Shown in pieces: positions 33,401-44,579 of a stretch of DNA of 64,000 nucleotides. The DNA is taken from the NCBI RefSeq assembly GCF_035046485.1, contig NC_085138.1, positions 27,844,878 to 27,908,877 of the forward strand, given 5' to 3'. The first letter of the stretch is position 1, and each line of letters begins with the position of its first letter. The notes beneath the pieces were generated by a model. The model saw nothing but the letters and a program-made list of their open reading frames with translations, was not told the DNA's origin and did not search any database. A program made the translations under genes and the position numbers. The stretch comes from Aedes albopictus. Lineage: Eukaryota; Arthropoda; Insecta; Diptera; Culicidae.

Positions 33401-34230
33401 GCCGGAAGAAGTACCCGAAGAAATCCACGAAGGAGTTCCTGAAGAAATTGGCAGAATTTCAGAAAATAATTCCGTAGGAATTCCTGGTGTAGCTCCCGAA
33501 AGAATCCAGTAAGTAGTTCGTGGAGGAATCCCGGAAGAAGTTCCCGGTGGAATTACCGTAGAAATCGCGGAAGGAATTCTTGAAACAATGCCAGAACTAG
33601 TTCATGAAAGAATCCCGAAAGGAGGTCCTGGGAAAATCCCAAAGAAGTTTTTGTAGGATTCTTCGAAGGATCTCAGAAAGAATTCCTGAAGAAATCCCAG
33701 AAGGAACTCCGGCAATAATCTCGCAAAGAATTCCTAGAAGGAATCCCTGGCGGAATTTTGGAAGGAGTTTCTGGATAATTTTCTCGGAACAAATCCCTGA
33801 AGCAGTCTCCGAGAGAACGCCTGGAGGAATCCCGAAAAAAAACCCGAGTAAAATTGCTGGAATTCTCAGGAATTCCTTCTGGAAGTAAAAAAAAAAAACT
33901 TCTGAAGACATTTCAAAAGAAACCATTAGGAGAATTTAGGATGGAATTCCTGGAGGAGAAATCCGGAGAAATCCCAATAAAATCTTTGGATGAATCTCGG
34001 GAGTATCTCCTGGAAGAATCCTGGCAAGAGCTCTTGAAGGAATCAAAGAAGGCATCTCTTTTGGAATCTCAGAACAAACTCCTGGAAGTACCACAGAGAA
34101 TCGCACTGAGAACCCCACATAAAACTCTTGAAGGAGTCCTGGAACAAATTTGTGGAGAAATAGCAAAGGATTTCTTGGAGAAATCGTGGATAGAATTCCT
34201 GTGGAATACCAGAAGGACCTCCTGAAGGGG
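33401..34230. repeat. 12-bp minisatellite array
   Basis: Units such as GAATCCCGGAAGAA and TTCCTGGAGGAG at about period 12 occur with moderate decay. The frames of 94-123 codons are artefacts; no coding exon of the neighbouring gene is recognisable here. Confidence 0.75.
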
Positions 34231-34413
34231 TGCCATCGTGCCGTCATCATGTCATAAATCAGCACACTTTCCCACGCACGTGCACTTTACATTTGGAATC
34301 GAATCAAACCACCCATGAAAAGCTGGCGAAATTCTTCTATGTCCGATTAATGGTTAACAATACGGCTACGAAACGTCAAAAACTTAGAAAAAATTATCAT
34401 AGCAATTAACGTA

Positions 34414-34698
34414 CACGCTAAGAAAAAGTTACTCTAAAATGAGTAAGATTCACACAAAACTGAGCTAAACTGGAAAAGCTCAAAAATGAGTAAATTGCAT
34501 TTCCACCGATAGCGCTGGCCCAAATGCAAAAATCCAACCAATTTAAGCCGTATAATATTCTTCACATCAGCAAGAATCTTATACGACTTGAACTGATGAG
34601 ATTTTCGCATTTGGGCCAGCGCTATCGATGGAAATAAAATTTACTCATTTTTGAGTTGTCCCACTTTAGCTCTAAAATGAGTGAATTTTCTGACCGTG
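34414..34698. mobile_element. 285 bp palindromic TA MITE
   Basis: Ends CACGCTAAGAAAA and TTTTCTGACCGTG are inverted, with TA on both sides (34412-34413 and 34699-34700). Long inner arms include TAGCGCTGGCCCAAATGC, inverted as GCATTTGGGCCAGCGCTA. Confidence 0.8.
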
Positions 34699-34712
34699 TA
34701 TGCAATGCCCTA

Positions 34713-34876
34713 TGGATTTATCCACCGATGAATCAAATTCACTTGGTCCGAGAATTTTGAACTGTAGCGGGGCCTTTTCTAATCAGAATCGTCAAATTCT
34801 TATTGGAATCGACTTCGCTCTGGTGTAAAAATTCTCGGACCGAGTGAATTTGACTCACTACTAGTGGATAAGTCCA
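34713..34876. mobile_element. 164 bp palindromic TA MITE
   Basis: Ends TGGATTTATCCAC and GTGGATAAGTCCA, with TA at 34711-34712 and 34877-34878. Inner arms GGTCCGAGAATTTT and AAAATTCTCGGACC. Confidence 0.75.
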
Positions 34877-34878
34877 TA

Positions 34879-35035
34879 GACGAGTGCACCGATGAACTGA
34901 ATTTATCCGAGAATTTTGACACTAGAGCGGGGTCGCTTCCAATCAGAATTGAACAACTCTGATTGGGAATGGCCCCGCTCTAGAGGCAAAATTCTCGGTT
35001 CATCGCGGTGAATTTAGTTCATCTGTGCACTCGTC
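34879..35035. mobile_element. 157 bp palindromic TA MITE (GACGAGTGCA family, copy 1)
   Basis: Ends GACGAGTGCACCGATGAAC and GTTCATCTGTGCACTCGTC; TA on both sides, the left TA shared with the preceding element. Inner CTAGAGCGGGG/CCCCGCTCTAG arms pair. Confidence 0.8.
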
Positions 35036-35037
35036 TA

Positions 35038-35209
35038 TAGACCACCTCACGGCGGCATTCTATCTCTTTCGCTCTTTCAGAGAGTTTGAAAACAACAGGA
35101 CCAGTACCTGTCAAATTTGACAGGTTTTGGTCCTGTTGTTTTCTAATTTCCTGTATGAGAGAAAGAGAGCGATTTCTTGATGATGTCACCGTCACCGTGC
35201 AATGGAGTA
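35038..35209. mobile_element. ~172 bp palindromic element between two GACGAGTGCA copies
   Basis: The central hairpin GAAAACAACAGGACCA / TGGTCCTGTTGTTTTC is perfect, and outer arms (CTATCTCTTTCGCTC / GAGAAAGAGAGCG) pair imperfectly. Outer termini are diverged. Confidence 0.6.
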
Positions 35210-35211
35210 TA

Positions 35212-35380
35212 GACGAGTGCACTGATGAACTGAATTCATCGCGGTCCGAGAATTTTGACACTAGAGCGGGGCCGTTCCCAATCAGAATTGTTCAAATCGT
35301 TCACTTCTGATTGGAAGCGACCCCGCTGTAGTGTCAAAATTCTCGGTCCGCGATGAATTCAGTTCATCAGTGCACTCGTC
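35212..35380. mobile_element. 169 bp palindromic TA MITE (GACGAGTGCA family, copy 2)
   Basis: Ends GACGAGTGCACTGATGAAC and GTTCATCAGTGCACTCGTC; TA at 35210-35211 and 35381-35382. Arms of about 70 bp are nearly perfect (GAATTCATCGCGGTCCGAGA and its complement). Confidence 0.85.
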
Positions 35381-35510
35381 TATTATAGGGCTCTGCACGA
35401 AATTCTCTCCTTTTTACTTTTATTGAGTTTTTGTAAACAACAATGCCATGAAATGTCAAAATTACTTGCAAAATCAAAACAATGGAGTGTCCTATACATT
35501 CAGGAATAAA

Positions 35511-37120
35511 TACTTTTCAAGATTTCTCCAGGATTTTTTTTCTGGGATTCCTCTAGGAATATTCCTGCAGGTTTTCTCCTGATATTGTTTTATCTGTGAT
35601 TTACCTAGGAGTTCTTTGCGAGATTCCTCTAGAAACTCCATTTGGCTTTCCTCAAGAGATTTCTCCAGCTGTTCCAGGAATTCGTTCCAAGAGTTTTACA
35701 GATTTTTACGATTCCTCCAGGAAGTCCTTCCTAGATTTCCTCAGAAATATTTCTTGGGATTCCCGGAGGGTTTTTTCCTTGTTTCCCCCATAAATTTGTT
35801 CTTATGACCCTTCTAAGATCCCTCCATAGAACATGGGATAATTATGCTGCACACAGCAGTTCAGGAGTTCCTTTATCGATCCATTGAGGAGTTCCATCAG
35901 GATTTCCTCCATGATTTTCATCTGAAATTCCACCTGGAATTACTTCTGGGATCCTTTCCTTCAGGAATTTTCCAGGTGTTCCTTTTGTGATTTCTCTAGG
36001 GTTTTTTTCTGGAATTCCTGTATGAGTTTAATCCGTGGGTTTCTTCTGAGATTTCATCAGTAATTTCAACCGGAACTGCTTCCGGGGCTCCTCCAGTCCA
36101 GGAGATTATTCAGGAATTCCTTCTGGGATTCACTCAAGTATTCATTCCGAGATTCCTCCAGGTATTCCATTCGGGATTCTCCCAGGGATTGCTTCCGAGC
36201 AAAATGAGATTTATCCAGGAGTTCCATCTGGGATTATTCCAGGGTATACTTTCGGGATAGCTACGGAAACTTTTTCTGTGATTGTTTCTATAACGCCTTC
36301 CGGGATACCTTTATCACCTACTTCCGGAATTTCTTCTCGAATTCTTTGCGGGATTCCTTCTGTTTTTTTGTGCAGCTCCTTCTGGAATGCCTCCGAAAGT
36401 TTATTCTGAAGTTCTCTCAGGTTTTCCAAATAGAAATCCTCCAAAAGTTTGTTACGGAATTCCTACAACGATGTTTATGAAATTCCTCATGAAATCACTC
36501 GGTATGGAATTCTGTCATGAATCCTTATGATATTCCTACAAGACTTCCTTAAAAAGACACTTCAACCAGGCTCCAACAATTACTCAAGGAATTCCTCCAG
36601 CATTTCTCATCTAAGAGTTCCATCTGAGTTTCCTCCAACAGTGCCTTCTAAGATTGCATTTCTATCGAAATTCCTACTAAGAATCTCAGAAAAAAAAATA
36701 CTTCTGACCACTTTCCAAGAGGAACTGGAAAAATCTTGTAGAAATCTCGGAAGTAATTTTGAAGAATTCCAGGTAGAGCTTCCTATGGAATCTTGGTAGG
36801 AGGAATTCTGGCATAAATTTCTGGAGAAAACATGGATGTATTTCCTAGTGGAATCACAGGAAGAATTCCTGGGGAAGATACTTGTAGGAATTTCTTTAAG
36901 GATTGCTGGAGAAATCTTGGAAGTTCCGGCACTCCTGGATGATTCCCAAGAGAAATTCCCGGCGAAATTCTGGAAGGAATCTCTGGAGCAATGCCAGAAG
37001 AAGTTCTTGGAAGAATTTCGGAAATAATTCATAGAGGAATCACGCAAAAAAACTCCTAGAGGAATCTCAGGTAGAACCTGTTCAGGAATTCCAGATGAAA
37101 TTACTAGTAAGCACTTCTAG
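35511..37120. repeat. 12-bp minisatellite, partly in reversed orientation
   Basis: 35511-36480 carries TTCCTCCAGGAAT-type units (reverse orientation); after about 36790 the forward GGAGGAATTCCTGG type returns. The switch near 36.5-36.8 kb suggests an inversion or two independent arrays. Frames of up to 146 codons are artefacts. Confidence 0.7.
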
Positions 37121-38440
37121 AAGAACTTCTTTTCACAATCCAAGTCTCCTTCGGATGGAATTAGATGAATATCTACACGTCACTGTTGTTTGTTTGTTGT
37201 TTTGATGTTCAATTTGTAAAATATCTGGTACAGATGTAACATATTTGGCAATTTTGGTTTATTTGTTCAATCACAGTGCAAACACTTTGCTCAGACTCAT
37301 GTGAACTCTTAGTGCATCCATTATACATGACATCTACTTGATTTCCATTTCCAAGTAAATACTGGCNNNNNNNNNNNNNNNNNNNNNNNTTCATTACTTT
37401 GGTGTGTTTTGTTTTAGGGAGTTGAGGGTAAAATGCGTTGTCCAACGAGAATAGTCAATCATACTCAAATTGGAAATGTAAAATCAAACAAGATTGTTGT
37501 AACTCAAAGTAAAGCGATAAGTTCACATTTAATATAATTCAGTTTATTGACTTTCATGTATAAGGATTTGGATCCATATCGGACCAATTGATTCCAAAAA
37601 TTATTTGGTAGTGCCTGACGGACTGATGCTCGTCAACAAAATACATAAACGTTTCATATCTACTGAAATATCGTAGTAGTCGTTATCCATTCAAAATTAA
37701 AAACAATAAAATATCATTAAACGAGCTTATAAAGCCAACCATAATGGATTACTGCCCGAATTTATACTGGCCTGCTTAGTCTCACACGAAATTTGATGTT
37801 TGAGCGGAGTCGGCACCGCTCAAACGTCAAATTTTCTGTGAGAGTAAGTAGGCCATAAAATATCATGAAAGTTACCCGAAGACAGCATATATGTAAAACT
37901 AATAGTTTAGGTGTACATTATTGTAGCTAGATTCGGCTCTGGGACCATTGCACAATGGGTCCAGAGCGGTTTTTACGAAGACAAAAATATTTTTTTATTT
38001 GTGGGAAGGTTTCTTCTTATTTTCCAAACATAGCATGTATGTTTTCAAATAATTTTATATACATTTACAAAAGGTTTTGTTAAATCATACAAAAGTGAAA
38101 TTTCCTTTATTTTTTTTTGTTTTCCATACGAAAATCGGTTTTCGTTCATTTCAATATTGTTTGTTAAACCGAGTTGTGTTTACCGATCAAGCCCAACATT
38201 GTACAATTTATAGCTAACTATTTGAGGAACTAGCAGTTAAAATTTGAGAATGTTTGCTGTGCTAAATGATAAGTTACAACTGTTGCATCTAAAAATCTAA
38301 AGCATCTTGTCGAAGACTGCATCGTTTCAAAATGCAAATCAAGAACAATAGACCGACACACAAAAAGAAACATTGTCTAGAGCAGGCATAGCCAAACTAG
38401 ATCAAAATGGAAGGCCTTTCATGATATCTAGAACACAACA
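37121..38440. other. AT-rich spacer with a short hairpin and a 23 N gap
   Basis: Contains a gap at 37367-37389 and a hairpin at about 37767-37855 (GAAATTTGATGTTTGAGCGG pairs with CCGCTCAAACGTCAAATTTT), probably a TA-flanked MITE. No gene is recognised. Confidence 0.5.
37367..37389. other. Assembly gap (23 N)
   Basis: Run of 23 N. Confidence 0.99.
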
Positions 38441-38442
38441 TA

Positions 38443-39367
38443 CAGGGGATGGCCAAAATGTTTGGGATAGGCACCTTTTTTTCTCCCACAAAAAAAATCA
38501 ACACGCTGTTACTTTTCATAGAGTGCATCAAAAAATCTCAAATTTTGACTGTTTGTCAACCTATTATATGTGCATCATTGGTACAAACTTGGGCTCGATT
38601 GATTAATTTTTAGCAAAGTTAGAACCGGTCGGGTAAAACATTATTTTTTAGACAACCATTTTTTGAACTGTCACATCTCGGAAACCAGTGAACCGAATTG
38701 AATGATTTTTTTAACGTTTATCAACAATATATTGATACTTAATACGACGTTATAAAATGTAATATTTTCTCACGGCGAATTAAGTTAAACCGGGTTGAAA
38801 TTTTTACCAATATAGAGGAAAATAAATCAAATTTACAATACCATGCAAAAATTATTAAATGTGTTCTTCCTTCAATCTAAATTGGCTCTAATATATCTGA
38901 TTAGAGATAATTTAATAACAGAAGTGGAAAATCTTTGGATATCAACACTAAAATTTATTGATATTGATGTAAAAAAATACATTTTTTCGAGAAAAATCCA
39001 AAAAGTGTCAATCCATGAAAACTTTGTTCAACGTTTAAAAAGTATCTATGTTTAAATAGTTTGTGAAGCATTTACATATTGTTAGTGTACGTTCAAAATT
39101 TCATTCAATTCGGTTCACTGGTTTCCGAGATATGACAGCTCAAAAATGAGTTGTCTAAAAAATAGTATTTTACCCGAACGGTTCTAACTTTGCGAAATAT
39201 TAATCAATCGAGCCCAAATTTGTACCATTGATGCACATATAATAGGTTGACAAACAGTCAAAATTTGAGATTTTTTGATGCGCTCTATGAAAAGTTATAG
39301 GTAGCATGTTGAACCTTTTTGTGAAAGAAAAAAAGTTGCCTATCCCAAACATTATGGCCATCCCCTG
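38443..39367. mobile_element. 925 bp non-autonomous TIR element, TA duplication
   Basis: Ends CAGGGGATGGCCAAAATGTT and (inverted) CAGGGGATGGCCATAATGTT, with TA on both sides. Inverted arms extend about 300 bp (TTGACTGTTTGTCAACCTAT with its complement). TA target and CAGGGG start fit a Tc1/mariner-like element. The interior encodes only a 70-codon frame (38843-39055) that I do not recognise. Confidence 0.8.
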
Positions 39368-39804
39368 TATTCATATCAAAAGATGCAACTGCCCTTGATC
39401 AGTATCATCAGATCCAGATCGAAACCGAAGGCGTAAGAATGTAGTACCAACCAATACAAATCACTTTATCGAAGACTTCAACCCTCTAGGATGCATATCG
39501 AGAACCCTAGAGCGTCGTATCAAAAGATAAAACTTATCTAGATCAGTTTCAGTAGATCTAGATCAAAACCAAAGACATAAAAATGTAGCACCAATCAATC
39601 GAGACAACTTTGCTGAAGACCCTAACTCTCCAGGATGCTTGACAAGAGCACTGGAGCGCTTGTTCGTCGAGAGCCGTAATTGATCGTAGCTAGGGATGTT
39701 CAAGATAGTTGCTAACTTTTTTTTATTACCTCTACACTATGCCTGATTAGCAGAAATCACGTTTTGCTGTCATTTTAGGTTGTCACGACCTTGGTCAGAC
39801 TTAA

Positions 39805-40009
39805 GGTGAATATATAACGAAGCCACGCCTCGAAATTTTAAGAGCACAAATCTGAGAAACCAGAAGACGGATTGCGCTGAAAAGTTGATCGATTGGAGAC
39901 CCGCTGGTGGTGACCAATCGATCTACTTTTCAGCGCAATCCGTCTTCTGGTTTCTCAGATTTGTGCTCTTAAAAATTCAAGGTATGGCTTCGTTATATAT
40001 GTATTCACC
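39805..40009. mobile_element. 205 bp hairpin MITE, TTAA duplication
   Basis: TTAA at 39801-39804 and 40010-40013; arms of about 90 bp contain CTGAGAAACCAGAAGACGGA and its complement. The central loop is about 20 bp. The TTAA target suggests piggyBac-type mobilisation. Confidence 0.8.
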
Positions 40010-40013
40010 TTAA

Positions 40014-40702
40014 ATTTTTTATGCAAACAAAAAAAAATCAGATTTTTTTTTAAAATGTTCCTTACTCACGCTACTCTGGAGGAAAAATGAGCATCCCTAA
40101 AAACATTGATTGGTTGATTTGTCTTTATTTAAGAGACTTTCAGCCCTTGGCTGGTTCGTCTCTCCTAAAAACATGAATATTGTATAAAAAAAGAAGTAGA
40201 ATAGTTGGGTAAAAGATCCCTTAAAGAAAATTGAAAATCGGTTCACAGGCGACTGAGAACGAGCTGCTCAAACTTTTAGTTCCCACTTTTTTTCCTATCA
40301 CGGTATTCTGAGTGTTAAAAATAAACTAACTTGGAATCGTAGCTGATCGTTTTTAGGTATTCATATTTGAATGCTTATTTTTCACGCTTTAAAGGAAATA
40401 CATTTGAAAATCATTTAAGCAAAATGCAAATAATTTCAGAGCGTAAATATTCGTTTCGAAAGTTCACATTTTTTACAAATACATTTAAAAAAAATCCACA
40501 AACAAAATTGTTTAATAACTTTAAATTATAAAAAGCTGAAAAAAATAGTAATGCTTCCTATTATTTCAAAAATTTCGTATGAAAGATAGCACCAAAATTC
40601 ATCGTTAAATTTAGAAGAACATAAACTTGCATTGCCAAGTTTAATCTGGCATTAACAAATGCATTATCTAGGTTCTTAGTTTAAACCACAAATGAAGCAC
40701 CC
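40014..40702. other. AT-rich spacer with one retroelement tail
   Basis: Apart from the retroelement 3' end at 40108-40170 no structure is recognised. Confidence 0.45.
40108..40170 (-). mobile_element. 3' end of a retroelement with (CAAT)n tail
   Basis: On the minus strand GAGACGAACCAGCCAAGG is followed by CTGAAAGTCTCTTAAATAAA, then GACAAATCAACCAATCAATG. The same tail pattern occurs at 53295-53340, so this is the common 3' terminus of a SINE/LINE family. Only the end is present. Confidence 0.5.
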
Positions 40703-40953
40703 AGATGCAAAGGGGTGTAAGTGATCTTTTTATCGATTTCAAGCTAAGTATATTTGAAAATTTCAAGCTTATTTTGAGTATATTTGAAAATTTCAAGATT
40801 ATTTTTACGATGATTAGAAACATTACAATAAATCGGAGAAAATTGGATCTTTTTTGAAAATTCATACATTTTGTATGGGATGAAAAATTGGTGAAAAACT
40901 TTAATCCTCATTTACTTGAAAATGGGGTTTGTCACTTACACCCCTTCGCTTCT
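40703..40953. mobile_element. Putative ~250 bp TIR element
   Basis: AAGGGGTGTAAGTGA at 40710 is inverted as TCACTTACACCCCTT near 40931-40945. Inside, TATTTGAAAATTTCAAG is tandemly duplicated near 40750-40800. Outer limits are uncertain. Confidence 0.5.
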
Positions 40954-41360
40954 AACCCCCTCAAATGAAGGTCCAAGATTAGATATGTATTAATTTTTCG
41001 AAGTTTTTACTGATTGTGGTTGAATATATGCATATATATTATTTTTTAATTTTTTGACCTTGTGTTCCGAGCCTAGCTTTAACCTCATGGTCTGAGTAAA
41101 CTTTTGTTACCGTGTACGTCAGACAGGAACTTTTTTTAACCACCGGTATGAAAAATGTTGAATACCATCACGTCAAGGTCGACTTCAAACGTCAAACTAA
41201 ATTTTTTTACCATTTTACTTGCTTTGAGTTTTTTTTTATTATTGTTTCGTTTTTTTGAGTTTCGGAAAAGTATTGTAGCGAACAGAATACCACAGTCATG
41301 TATTATTTACGTATTTTTCGTATTCTCAAAAACTCAGATTTCTCTAGTTTATTTTAAATA
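40954..41360. other. AT-rich spacer, nothing recognised
   Basis: A 77-codon Phe/Leu-rich frame (41155-41388) runs into the SINE and is not considered a gene. Confidence 0.4.
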
Positions 41361-41373
41361 TGTTAACTGGACA

Positions 41374-41640
41374 GGGGTCTCCAATTAGCCTAGTGGTTAA
41401 GGCTATGGATCGCCAATCCGGAGACGGCGGGTTCGATTCCCGTTTCGGTCGGGAAAATTTTCTCGACACCCTGGGCATAGTGTATCATTGTACTTGCCTC
41501 ACAATATACAAATTCATGCAATGGCAGGCAAAGAAAGCCCATCAATTAATAACTGTGGAAGTGCTCAAAGAACACTAATTTGAAGCAAGGCAGGCCAAGT
41601 CCCAGTGAGGACGTAGAGCCACATAGAAGAAGAAGAAGAA
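41374..41640 (+). mobile_element. Feilai-type tRNA-derived SINE
   Basis: Box A (TAGCCTAGTGGTTAAGG) and a near-perfect box B (GGTTCGATTCC) are followed by the same body as the copy at 28422 and a GAAGAAGAAGAAGAA tail. A 13 bp duplication TGTTAACTGGACA flanks it exactly at 41361-41373 and 41641-41653. The long intact duplication suggests a relatively recent insertion. Confidence 0.9.
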
Positions 41641-41653
41641 TGTTAACTGGACA

Positions 41654-42267
41654 TTTAAATTTTGGGAAGCTATTTCAGCTTTGTTCATAGCAAAGCAAAG
41701 TCAATATGCTTTCAAAATTCTAGTGAAAGTTTCTTTCTGAAAATTCCTAAACATTTACACTGGGAATGTCTTGAGTAGCTTCGCATTCGTCGAAATATTT
41801 TACAGTGTTGACAAAACAGTATTTTTATGAAAATTATCCAGACGATGATTTTAGCAATTGTTATTTCCAGTACATTTCTCAATTTGTAACTATCAGTAAG
41901 TTTTTTTTATTGTTATTTCCTCAAAACAAATTAAATGTTCCAAGAAGTATTTCTTCAAAATTTCTTGCTGTTTTTTTTCAATTTTTTTCAGAAATTACTC
42001 TAGGGATTTCCTTGAAAAATTCTGAAAAAAAAATTTATCCACAAATTCTCACAGAAACTCCATCAGGAATTGTTACAAATAAACAAATCAAGAATTCTTC
42101 TGGAGATCCCTTTTGAAATTTTTCGGATGATTGTTATGGAAAATCGTCCAGGGAGGCTTCCAAGAAGTTTTCTAGAAATTTGTTCAGAAATTAGTCAAAG
42201 AATGCCTCCCGATATTTCTCCAAGGATTTTGTTAGATAATCTTCCATAATTTCTTTAAGCAATTCTG
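41654..42267. other. AT-rich spacer grading into decayed minisatellite
   Basis: No gene is recognised. From about 41960 GAATTCTT/GGAATTCC words of the 12-bp family appear sparsely. The 103-codon frame at 41805-42116 has no motif. Confidence 0.4.
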
Positions 42268-42269
42268 TA

Positions 42270-42486
42270 AGGTACACCGGGGCAAGTTGAAACGGGTGGG
42301 GCAAGATGAAACAGCGGGTTAACATGATGTTTTCTAATGATGATAAACAGTTTGATCGCCATAACACATAGTTTTTGATTCAAACAATCTTTTAGCGAAG
42401 GACTAATTTCCAAATTGTATTGAAATCTATTTCAAAACTAAGTGTTCCATCTTGCCCCAGCTGTTTCAACTTGCCCCGGTGTACCT
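42270..42486. mobile_element. 217 bp MITE, TA duplication
   Basis: Ends AGGTACACCGGGGCAAGTTG and CAACTTGCCCCGGTGTACCT are perfectly inverted for 20 bp, and a second GGGGCAAGATG block also pairs. TA at 42268-42269 and 42487-42488. Confidence 0.85.
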
Positions 42487-43059
42487 TAGATTTTGTTTCT
42501 AAAAATCTTTCAGGGATAAATTCAGGAATTTCCTTCAAGAATATCTTCAGACGAAGTGTAGAATAAGCATAAGTTAAAATACACAGAAAGAAAAATAAAA
42601 TAAAAATCTTCACGCATTCCTACACAGATTCCTTCAAAAAATCTTCAAGGAGTTCATACTTATATTTCTCAATACTTCTACTTTACAAATTTTTGCTGGT
42701 TTTGTCCTGGAAAATCTTCAATGAATTTCTTAACACTCCCACTGCCATGCCTCCCAAACAGTGGAAACGGTAATTTCAACTTGATATAACTCAGCCGTTT
42801 TTCATCCGATTTGCAAAATTTTTGAAGCTATGAATTTTCCCAGCTTTCTAGATGAGTATAAAATTTTCAAATTATGGATTTGACCAAAGTTCTATTTTTG
42901 AGTACTCAAAAACTCGGAGCAAGTACCTTAAAAATACTGTTTTTCTGGAGCCATTCCGAATGTAAATTAGTTTCCACGCATATTTTTATGTTGAATTGCC
43001 CATATTAATAAAGCAAAATTATTGCAAAGAAATATATGGAGATACTCATTATTTAAGAC

Positions 43060-44480
43060 TATAAAATCTTCACAAAATTACGTATAATACAGAAAATATG
43101 TATATTCGATTTGAACTTTGTATTCATCGCGACAACCCCTGTGTTTTATTGCTTGAAACCAATCACGTGCACATGAGAAATCTCTTTCCAAACGATTGTG
43201 AAAAGTATGAATCTCAGAAACTACAAAATTTTCATAAAATCACGTATAATACAGGAATTTCGTATTTTCAGTTTGAACTTTACGTTCATCGCGACAATCC
43301 CCATGTTATATTGCTTGAAAACAATCACGTGTACATAGGAATACTTTTCAACGCGAAAGTGAGAAGTGTGAATCGTAAAAAAAATACAAAATCCTCACAA
43401 ACTTACGTATAATACAGAAAATAAGTATATTCGGTTCGAATTTCACATTTGCCGTTACAATCCCTGTGTTTTATTGCTTGATTGAGAACAATCGCATGTG
43501 CATAAGAATACTTTTTCAAAACGAATGTGAAATGTGTAAATCTTAGGAACTAAAAAAACACAAAATTACGTGAAATACTGGAAATTTGTATTTTCAGTTT
43601 TACACTTCACGTCCGTCGCAACAATCCATGTCTATCATTGCTTCAAAACAATCACATACATACATAAGAATACATTTCCACAGCGATAGGGAGAAGTTTG
43701 AATCATAAAAACTGCACAGTTTTCACAATTTTACGTATAATACAGGAAGTTTGTATTTGTGGTTGGAACTCAACATTCATCGCGACAACCCCTGTGTATT
43801 ATTTTTTTAAACAATCAAATGCGCATGATAAGTATGATTCTTGAAAACTACAAAATCTTCAAAAAATTACGTGAAATACAGGGTTTTACTAACACATGTT
43901 TTATCTCTCGCTTCAGCTCTAGCGGTTGTTAGCTCGACTTCATTTGTTATAGAAGACGTAAATTAGTGTCAAACGGGCCGCTCCTTTTATGTGCAATCAA
44001 GTGAACTTAAATTTACATGATTTTTTCTGAGAGTGTACACTTACATTTTGACGACGATGATTCACGATACACTGAAAATTTTCAATGCTGAAAATTGTTT
44101 TTTGTTCTTTAGATAAAATCATAAGATAATATTCTTGAATTGGCAATTCCCCGCATGAAAGAACGAAATTCCCCCCTATGGGGGAATTCCCCCCTGGTTG
44201 AAAACCACTGGTATAATGCAAGATAAATGTATTTTAAGTTCGAGCTCAGCATTGATCGTGACAACCTTATTGCTTTTTTGCATGAAAATAATCAAGTACA
44301 TAAGAATACATTCTCAGAATGATTGTGAGAATGAGGAACTATTAGAACTACACTATCTTCACAAAATTACGTAAAATACAGATTTTGTTTTATTTTTGGT
44401 GAAAACACAACGTTCGTAGCGGCATCCTCTTTGTATAATTATTTTGAAATAACCTTCAGTCTAATTGTTCCGAGTACATC
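43060..44480. repeat. Left arm: ~160 bp tandem repeats
   Basis: CAATCACGTGCACAT-type landmarks recur near 43160, 43323, 43492, 43649, 43813 and, after a 332 bp insertion, 44287 and 44450. Each unit has TACGTATAATACAG, a TTCGAACTT-like block and CGCGACAACCCCTGTG. They are more diverged than the right-arm units. Confidence 0.75.
43879..44210. mobile_element. Putative 332 bp hAT-like MITE in the left arm
   Basis: It interrupts the 160 bp periodicity. The right end GGTTGAAAACCACTG inverts to CAGTGGTTTTCAACC, a typical hAT terminus; the left end CAGGGTTTTACTAAC is a diverged match. The 8 bp flanks GTGAAATA and GTATAATG are similar, as for an aged 8 bp duplication. Confidence 0.5.
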
Positions 44481-44579
44481 CTTGCTGGAATCTCTCTAAA
44501 GGTGGTATTATATACCCATATACTGCATGCACTTATGTCAGAGCATAATCCTAAAGAAATGTAAATGAACGTATTTCCA

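Noticed and set aside
41374..41460. Functional tRNA gene
   Set aside because: Box A and B are present, but the head continues into a SINE body with tail and target duplication; no complete cloverleaf is expected.
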